The translations under genes were made by a program, and so were the position numbers. From Amblyomma americanum (lineage: Eukaryota; Arthropoda; Arachnida; Ixodida; Ixodidae): a stretch of 64,000 nt of DNA. The notes under the pieces are model-generated. The model searched no databases and had not been told where the DNA came from. It saw only the letters and a program-made list of their open reading frames with translations. This document shows positions 57,557 through 64,000 of the stretch, piece after piece; the first letter of the stretch is position 1, and each line of letters begins with the position of its first letter. The DNA lies in contig NC_135505.1 of assembly GCF_052857255.1 (NCBI RefSeq), forward strand, positions 48,483,507-48,547,506, read 5' to 3'.

Positions 57557-59883
57557 TCATGTGCGCCCAAAGTCCAGCTCTAACGCTACTGCTCCTAGAC
57601 GGGCAACGTGTACCACCTCAGGGTGCAGGGATCGCCCAGACATCTGAACGCCGTTACGAACGACTTTATAGTCCTGGTCTCCAATTGGCCTGATCACTTT
57701 GTAGGGTCCACAATACCGGCAGAGGAGCTTTTCGCTGCGTCCGCTTTGGCGAATTGGAAACCAGACACACACACGGTCTCCTGATGTGTACGAAGCATCA
57801 CAACGTTGGAGGTTATAGCGTTGGACATCTCGGCATTGTTGGTCGGGAATCAGCACTAGGGCCAGCTGACGAGCCTCCTCAGCGACGTACAGGAAGGTGT
57901 GAAGATCCGCATTCGGGTCGATGTCGTCCACATGCGGTAACATGGCGTCCAGAATCGTGGTCACGTCGCGGCCGTAAATGAGACGGAACGGTAGCATGTT
58001 TGTAGTTTCCTGTACGGCCGTATTGTATGCGAAGGTGACGTATGGGAGCACTTCGTCCCAAGTTCTGTGCTGGATGTCGACATACATTGAGAGCATGTCA
58101 CCTAGCTTTCTGTTTAATCGTTCCATGAAACCGTTCGTCTGAGGGTGGTAGCATGTCTTTCGGCGGTCTGTATGACTGTGGCGTAAAATCTGCTGTAGGA
58201 AGTCAGCCATGAATGCTGTACTCCTGTCGGTGATTAGGATCTCCTGTGCACCGTGACGCAAAACGATCTGATGGATGAAAAATTTCGCCACGTCAGGGGA
58301 TGTGTTGCTTGGCAGAGCTGTTTCCGCGTATCATGTCAAGTAGTCAGTTGCCACGATGACCCACCTGTTCCCGGAATGAGAAAGAGGGAATTGGTCCAGA
58401 ATGACCATCCCGATATGCTGGAAAGGCCGCGATGGTGGTGCTATAGGCTTCAAAAATCCAGCTGGTTTTGTTAAGGGCACTTTGCGACGCTGACAGCCTC
58501 GGTACGTTCTGACATAGTGTGCAACGTCCGACTGAAGGCGGGACTAGTAATACTTCTCTTTTATCCTTGCAAGCGTGCGGGCTACATCCAAATGTCCCGA
58601 AATCAGGCCCCGCCGCGGTGGCTCAGTGGTTAGTGCGCTCGACTACTGATCCAGAGTTCCCGGGTTCGAACCCGACCGCGGCGGCTGGGTTTTTATGGAA
58701 GAAAAACGCTAAGGCGCCCGTGTGCTGTGCGATGTCAGTGCACGTGAAAGATCCCCAGGTGGCCGAAATTATTCCGGAGCCCTCCACTACGGCACCTATT
58801 TCTTCCTTTCTTCTCTCACTCCCTCCTTTCCCCCTTCTCTTACGGCGCGGTTCAGGTGTCCAACGATATAAGAGACAGATACTGCGCCCTTTTCCTTTCC
58901 CCAAAAAACCAATTATTATTAAGTCAGTTCGTCGTGTGAAGCTTGAAGGATTTCGTCACGTAGGCTCGTCGGTATGACAGTAACGTATAACTGATTGTTT
59001 GCGGTGAACTTTTTCTGCACAAGGACACCATGGCGAACGCAGAGTGATGATACCGAGCGCTTGAAAGCCTTCGGGACAGTCTGGCGGGTACCGTTAAGAA
59101 ACTCCATGAGGTGGCGAAGTTCCGGGTCGGCACATTGTTTTTCAGCGAGGCTCGTTGCACTGATTGCACATAAGGTAATGTCGTCGTCGTAGTTACCGTC
59201 CTCCGTTGGGGATTCCTCCGGGGGGCGCGAGAGGCAATCAGCGTCCGAGTGCTTCCAGCCGGACTTGTACGCCACTGTCATGTCGTATTCTTGGAGGCGC
59301 AGACTCCATCTGATAAGGCGGGCTGACAGATGTTTGAGGGTCGCGAGCCAATACAAGGCATGATGGTCTGCAACTCCAGTAAAACGTTTTCCATAAAGGT
59401 AGGGACTAAATTTCGACGTCGCCCACATTATCGCTAGATACTGTTCTCAGTTGCTGAGTACCTAGCTTCAGCGTGAGACGAAGAGCGACTGGCGTTAGCG
59501 ATGTCTCGTTCTCGACTACTGTGGATTTGAACCAGAACGGCACCCAGGCCTACATTACGTGCGTCAGTATGAAGCTCCGTATCTGCCTTTTCGTCGAAGT
59601 GAACCAGAACTAGAGGGGCTTGCAAGTGGCGTTGAAGAGTTTCAAATGCTTGTGCTTGAGGGGCGTCCCACATGAAAGGCGTGTCTGTCCTCGTCAAACG
59701 CGTCAGGGGCTTGGCGAGTCGAGAGAAATCGTTCACAAAGTAACGGTAGTAGGCGCATAATCCTAGAAAGCACTGGACTGCATTTTGATTCTGCGGTGGA
59801 GGGAAATTGGCAATAGCTTTGGTTTTGTCTGGGTCCGTCCGAACTCCCTCGTAACTGACGACGTGACCCAAGAACCACACCAT
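57557..59883 (-). pseudogene. Gypsy pol remnant: RT tail, RNase H, integrase
   Basis: Starts in the RT thumb (FLGHVVSYEGVRTDPDKTKA, near 59870) and passes through HTDARNVGLGAVL (RNase H) and ADHHALYWLATL. The long frame 58291-57557 holds the integrase core and C-terminus with DDE residues still visible: Asp in VATDYLT (near 58350, in the frame just upstream), Asp in ITDRSTAF, Glu in GFMERLN. LLCRYCGPYKVIRP near the end is the GPY/F-type module. The integrase zinc finger is split by the SINE and has a Cys lost (YRGC) and an internal stop. Confidence 0.85.
58605..58919 (+). mobile_element. tRNA-derived SINE (family A, long tail form)
   Basis: The best-preserved head in the window: an A box TGGCTCAGTGG and a B box GGTTCGAACCC about 40 bp apart. 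The body has GTGCTGTGCGATGTCAGTG and GAGCCCTCCACTACGGC, followed by a pyrimidine-rich extension and a tail ending near AATTATTATT. It splits the integrase zinc-finger coding region of the Gypsy element and therefore inserted later. A possible degenerate target repeat (AAATCA and AAGTCA) flanks it. Confidence 0.92.
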
Positions 59884-60130
59884 TTTCTGTCAAAAAATCT
59901 ATTCCGAGGATTACGTCCTGGGAACACTGGTCGTGTACTAAGAAAGGCGGCCAGGTACGTGTCCTCTTTGATGGTCACTCGTGACGTGCACTTGCCAGCT
60001 GGGGTGATCAAATGACCCCCGGTCGTAGGATGCTGTGGGCCCGTCCAAGGTGTAGTCACCTTTTTCGAGTCGCGGCAAAAGGTCCGCTGATTACCGAGTA
60101 GTCGGCGCCGATGTCCGCAAGTGCGGTGAC
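59884..60130 (-). pseudogene. Gypsy protease remnant, active site D-I-G-A
   Basis: The frame reads VTALADIGADYSVI, so the aspartic protease motif D-T-G-A has become D-I-G-A (codons 60115-60104). The C-terminal protease block, SQDVILGIDFLTEN, ends at 59885, where the RT tail begins at once. Confidence 0.8.
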
Positions 60131-60381
60131 TTCGCTACGGTCGACTGAAATGTTCAGATCAGCAGTTGTAGCCGTAGGTGTACGAGAACGTCGCGGAGTC
60201 CGCTCACGGCTGCGGTGCGGCACCAGGCGGTTTCGTTGCGGCGAAGAATTGATGCGGCGAGGCGCGTTATCGGTCTGGTGATCGTCGGTGCGTCGTAGAG
60301 GCGGTCGGCCATGTCTGTGCAGCGGTGGAGGATCTTGGACGTGTCGCCGGTGAAAAACCTTCCCCCCAATGGTTGCCGCTT

Positions 60382-61776
60382 CTAGTTTTCCCGACGGGGA
60401 CTAGGAGACCTTCCGCGCAAAATGTCGGCGGCAGAACGTCGCGGAGACCAGAAACGACGTGGAGACGGCGACCGGGCATAGTAGGGTGGTGCTTCTGGTG
60501 CCACGGCCAGGTAATCGCTTATTTCTCGAGGCCATTGACCACGCTGCGGTCGGGGCGCGTCGGAATTATATCCCTGCAGACCCATACGTCGGTAACGACA
60601 GTTGCGGTAGACGTGACCGGGCGCGCCGCAGTGATAGCACAGAGGGCGCTGATCGGCTGTACGCCAGACGTCGCTCTCCAGAGTGGGGACCTGACAAGGG
60701 AGAGGAAGGAGTAGGTGGCGGCGAATGTGGACAAGTGTATCGGGGCGACTTGGACGCGGCGGTTAACGGCGAACGGCTGCGGCGTATGTCATCATCTGGG
60801 GTGTTATGTTCGGTTGAAGAAGGTCTGGCGGGGTGAGCACCTGTTGGACCTCTTCACGAATAATGTCCGAAATGGATGAAACCGGCGGCGACTGCGGGCC
60901 TGGAAAGAGCTTTTGACGGTCTTCGCGTACGACGGTCCGAATGGTGTCCCGAAGGAAGCCGTGGCTAGAAGCATCGATATTGCTAGTAGCCATCAGCGAC
61001 GGCGTACGCTCGTACTGTCTGGATCACATGTCGAGCATCTTCTCCATCGTAGTGGCTTCGGAAACCAATTCGGTGACTGTTCTGGGCGGGCTTCGAGCTA
61101 ACCCAGCGAAGATCTGGTCCTTGATGCCCGTCATAAGAAAACGCAGCTTCTTCTGTTCAGACATTCTGGGATCAGCCAAGAGGAAGAGCCTCGCCATGTG
61201 CTTAAAGTAAACAAGGACGGTCTCGTTTTGTAGTTGGACGCGTGTCTGGAGAAGCAGCTCGGGTTGTTCTTTCCGGAGGACGGTGGTAAAAGCCCGGGAA
61301 AACTGAGTGTTGAAGGAACCCCACATTGTTATTGTGGCCTCTCGGCTCTAAAACCAAGTACGAGCTGCACCCGCCAGCGAAACAAACACGTGCTGCAGCT
61401 TCGAGTCGTAAGCCCACCTGTTGTATTGGGCTACGCGCTCGAACTTCTCAATCCAGTCCTCCGGATCCTCACATGGAAAACCTTCAAAGGTGGGTGACTC
61501 GCGTGGCTGCTGCAGCACGACGGACAGTGAAGGGATGGCATCCGGCATGCTGACGGGTATTTGTGTAGACGATTACAGTCGCGTTGAATCGGAGGTCAGT
61601 GCCCTCACGGTCGGACGAGAATGCAGAGGCCCAAACTCTGGTTGCAGTTCTTGCAACCGCCGGATAACTTGGTGGGTGGGCGTAACTTCGACTTTCAAGG
61701 ATTGAGGCGGGCTGGAGTCCCGGCTTCCTGGAGGGGTCCTTGGCATGGGTGTCGCTGCCCAGCAAACCTCCACCAA
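60382..61776 (-). pseudogene. Gypsy gag remnant with CCHC zinc knuckle
   Basis: Segments in order: an N-terminal IRRLQELQPEFGPL block, PTFEGFPCEDPEDWIEKFER with AAARTWF (capsid-like), MSEQKKLRFLMTGIKDQIFA, and the zinc knuckle CYHCGAPGHVYRNC at about 60647-60606. A Pro/Arg/Ser-rich tail ends at 60382. Several frame changes separate the blocks. It parallels the gag of the 42.8-48.1 kb element block by block, so the two elements are of one lineage. Confidence 0.8.
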
Positions 61777-61778
61777 GA

Positions 61779-61941
61779 TGGCAAGCGTGAATGCGGGAGA
61801 TCACTGTTCGCAAGAGACAGCGGCGGGCTTTGACAAACGTCCTGACCACAGCTCCAGATCGCAGTCACTTCCTCTTCCTCTTTTTGAGGTGGAACGTGCT
61901 TCAGGTAAGTGCTAGTCGGACATCCGGAATGCACTGTGTCA
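61779..61941 (-). repeat. 5' LTR of the 57.3-61.9 kb Gypsy element
   Basis: 163 bp, TGACACAGTGC...GCTTGCCA on the minus strand, followed at once by the primer-binding-type motif. Confidence 0.9.
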
Positions 61942-62503
61942 ATGGACAATTACTCTTATAGACGATTTGCATAATATTCGTCAACATATGCACAATATCT
62001 TCGAAAATTTCATGTTTTCAGCTGCACAAAATGACGTGACAAAGCGCAGAAATAACTGTACCGCCTCATTAGCTATACCACCTTTCAGCTAAGTGGCCGG
62101 CCATCATCGGGCAATGCGGGCCTAATCAAGGCAGCCCCACGTTACATCAGAACTACCTTATTCTAACGAGAACAGGCCAAATAGCGATTTGCTTTAAAAG
62201 ACAGTATGTATTAACGCACTGAAAAGTATAGGTCTTTTACTACACTCAAAGTGTCTCTCTTGCGTCAACTATAGCACCATTATAATGCAGCTACAGGCGA
62301 AGAGGCATTGATTGTAGATGATTAGGACCTATATACCTTTCGCCTCCATTGGACAGCGCGTTGCACTCAAAACCAAACCATGTTGAAATGACGCATCTGC
62401 TTGCCCTGTATTAACGCGATAATTTCGCAGCTGTAAACAGTCAATCGTGCGAACCCTGCTTTTATTATTTGCGGAATTTTACTAAGAAAAGTAGATTACT
62501 CAC
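61942..62503. other. intergenic or intronic, no feature recognised
   Basis: AT-rich DNA between the Gypsy 5' LTR and the orphan exon. It would be intron if the exon at 62.5 kb is real. Confidence 0.4.
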
Positions 62504-62729
62504 GATATCAATTTTTTTGAAGTAGGCGCCTTTTAGAATCTTCATGTCTGTATAGTTTCTCCAGTCGGGAGCACTGAATATATGTGTATTTGGATAAAAA
62601 GATAAGTGCAGAACCCAGTGCGATGGGGTGTTTCGTACCAAGAGTGTAAATTCCTCGTTTTTTTTCAGAGAGACGTTTTTGAATTTGGCAACTGTCGGCG
62701 TTTTAGCTTCAAACATCTCCACTTCGACA
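62504..62729 (-). CDS. orphan internal exon, unrecognised protein
   Basis: An acceptor (TTTGTTTCAG just above 62729) and a strong donor (GATATC then GTGAGTAATC just below 62504) bound a 226-bp open segment with start phase 2 and end phase 0. The peptide includes VSLKKNEEFTLLVRNTPSHW, then VLHLSFYPNTHIFSAPDW and MKILKGAYFKKIDI: alternating hydrophobic residues that suggest beta strands. The HxVLHLSFYP stretch recalls a sugar-binding beta-sandwich such as galectin only loosely, and I do not assign a family. Confidence 0.45.
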
Positions 62730-63001
62730 CTGAAACAAAGAAATATAAAAAATCGCGCATTGATCAATTTTTGAGGGGCACAATCTCAACTTCTTTTATT
62801 TTAGCTTCACCCTACAGCAGTGCATTCCTCTCAGAAGAAAAATTAGAGCAGGAATACTATTTTATTTCCTTTGGTAATTTTCAGACGTCCAGGTATACTC
62901 TCTTCACGGTTGCCTTACAGATGGTTTAGAATTTAATAGGAGCGATACAATGTGTGCCAAAGTAGCCTATTTGCAGCGCTTTTATAGGAAATGGAGTCTG
63001 T
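62730..63001. other. intergenic or intronic, no feature recognised
   Basis: Short stretch upstream, in the minus direction, of the orphan exon. A 107-codon plus frame crosses the exon antisense and is a shadow. Confidence 0.4.
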
Positions 63002-63229
63002 GCAATGGCTCAGAAATTGTGGTGCTCGGCTGCTAATCCTCGAAGTCTACTTTGGATGCGGGCCGCCGTGGTCGGATTCTGATAGACGCAAAATGCTACA
63101 GGCCCGGGGACTGTGCGACTTTTCTGTACATCAGAACAAATGCTGGTAGTCGAAATTATCAGGGGCTCTCCCCTACGGTGTCCCTAATAGCATAACTTTT
63201 GGGGGGACGTTAAATCCCGTAAACCTATG
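63002..63229 (+). mobile_element. SINE family A, degenerate
   Basis: Retains a TGGCTCAGAAA A-box-like start, the GGCCGCCGTGGTCGG block, GGGGCTCTCCCCTACGGTG and the tail GGGACGTTAAATCCCGTAAA. The B box is eroded. Confidence 0.7.
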
Positions 63230-63830
63230 GATCCTTACATGCACTCTATTACGGCAGAATTGAAAACGGATAAGAAGAACTGTGCGTGATGTGTCTCGCT
63301 CTTGAACTCGTTATGCTCGGTCGCTTTTGCGAAACGTTTCGTTTTAATGGAATGAAACTGGTGACCGATTCTAATCTTAATATATTTAGACAGCATATTT
63401 ATAGAGAAACAATAATTTTCCAATTAGGCTTTTAAATACTTGCGAAAACGACATGCATCTGTCCTGCGTTACGAATTGCGATACAGCTTTTTTTTATTTT
63501 TGCACATGATCACTGCAACTGCAACTCTCGTCGCCATAACCTCTCTTCGTAGTCTTCTAGAAAGATAGCTGGATGGACAGATAAATAGTCAGCTCTCCAT
63601 ATCCTGGGATTAAATTGCAATTTTTTTTACACTTGATATGAATTGAAACCGCCATCAAGCGCAAATGACCTAGTGCATTTGTTCTCCCTTTCTCAGTCCC
63701 TCTTTTATCGTTTCCCTCATGGTTCAGCTTAGAATGCAAAACATATGCGAAGTATCAAATGACTTTTTCTCCCCTGAAAGCCATTTCTGAAGTTTCCGAG
63801 TGACTGCTCTTCTCCGGCGCTAGATAGTCG
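63230..63830. other. intergenic, no feature recognised
   Basis: Two short minus frames (60-62 codons) without domains. Confidence 0.45.
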
Positions 63831-64000
63831 TCGCATTAAGTCAGTGGTTAGGGCAGTCAGCTCCTGGGCCCAAAGGCACGGGTTGTACTAGACCCGTTTT
63901 CCTGACGGAGAAGTGAGAAAGCCGGCCCGGTAGTGCTCGTTTAGATGGGGTCAATAACACGAAGCACCCGCAATTCTTCCGGAACCCCACAGTGCGACAG
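63831..64000 (+). mobile_element. probable SINE family A, diverged, cut by window end
   Basis: TCAGTGGTTAGGGCAGTCAG and ACGGGTTGTACTAGACCCG stand where the A and B boxes would be. ATTCTTCCGGAACCCCACAG near the end resembles the family A body block. Confidence 0.4.

Larger units (their letters stand above)
57321..61941 (-). mobile_element. Ty3/Gypsy LTR retrotransposon, RT core deleted
   Basis: A 4,621-bp element on the minus strand with 163-bp LTRs. A primer-binding-type motif (TTGGTGGAGGTTTGCTGGGC) follows the 5' LTR, and a G-rich tract (CGGGGGCCAG) precedes the 3' LTR. Gag, protease, the RT tail, RNase H and integrase are present, but the RT catalytic core is missing at a junction near 59885. 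A SINE of about 315 bp sits between RNase H and the integrase core. The flanking 5-mers (AATAG and TGGAC) do not match, so no target duplication survives. Confidence 0.9.

Noticed and set aside
58650..58690. Possible tRNA gene (A and B boxes)
   Set aside because: The head of a SINE: no acceptor stem closes and the sequence continues into the SINE body; same for the heads at 7.5, 32.2 and 34.4 kb.
1..64000. A defence system, CRISPR array, biosynthetic cluster or endogenous virus with envelope gene
   Set aside because: No regular spaced repeats, no clustered intact genes, and no envelope-like frame between integrase and 3' LTR in either Gypsy element.

Overview
This window looks like repeat-saturated intergenic DNA of an arthropod, most likely a hard (ixodid) tick. 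That reading is inferred from three things: the mixture of transposon families, a tRNA-derived SINE that resembles, from memory, the SINEs described in ixodid ticks, and isolated exon-like islands flanked by GT/AG splice sites. No bacterial-type operons, rRNA genes, intact tRNA genes or CRISPR arrays are visible. I see no complete host protein-coding gene.

Layout. 1-14 kb holds a short Gypsy pol scrap, a pair of inverted hairpins with a hammerhead-like core (2.1-2.4 kb), a GGCCC-rich 47-bp minisatellite (3.7-4.1 kb), two exon-like islands on the minus strand (4.4 and 10.5 kb), a decayed pogo/Tigger-type transposon that was itself hit by a SINE (6.1-8.5 kb), and a second pogo-like relic (11.9-13.1 kb). 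From 14.2 to 21.7 kb two copies of one 2.45-kb element flanked by TTAA lie in opposite orientation; the right copy carries two further small transposons. 23-36 kb holds many MITE-like elements, an extremely shortened LTR element (27.6-28.2 kb), fragments of one LINE 3' end, and SINEs. 36.8-38.7 kb is a decayed TNP2/CACTA-like transposase.

40.3-50.7 kb is a nest. A minus-strand LINE (zinc-knuckle ORF1, APE endonuclease, RT, RNase H) is split by a 5.28-kb Ty3/Gypsy element with 189-bp LTRs. Removing that element together with one copy of its 4-bp target duplication puts the LINE reading frame back in register. A second, plus-strand LINE 3' fragment interrupts the same host LINE. 57.3-61.9 kb is a related Gypsy element with 163-bp LTRs that has lost its RT core and carries a SINE in its integrase region.

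Non-transposon content is thin: an LRR-type C-terminal coding segment at 55.9-56.5 kb, a DUF4806-like exon at 10.5 kb, a possible terminal exon at 4.4 kb, and an orphan exon at 62.5-62.7 kb. Every autonomous element seen carries stops, frameshifts or lost catalytic residues, so the window reads as layered, dead mobile DNA whose insertion order can be reconstructed in several places. Domain calls rest on motif recognition by eye; no database search was run.
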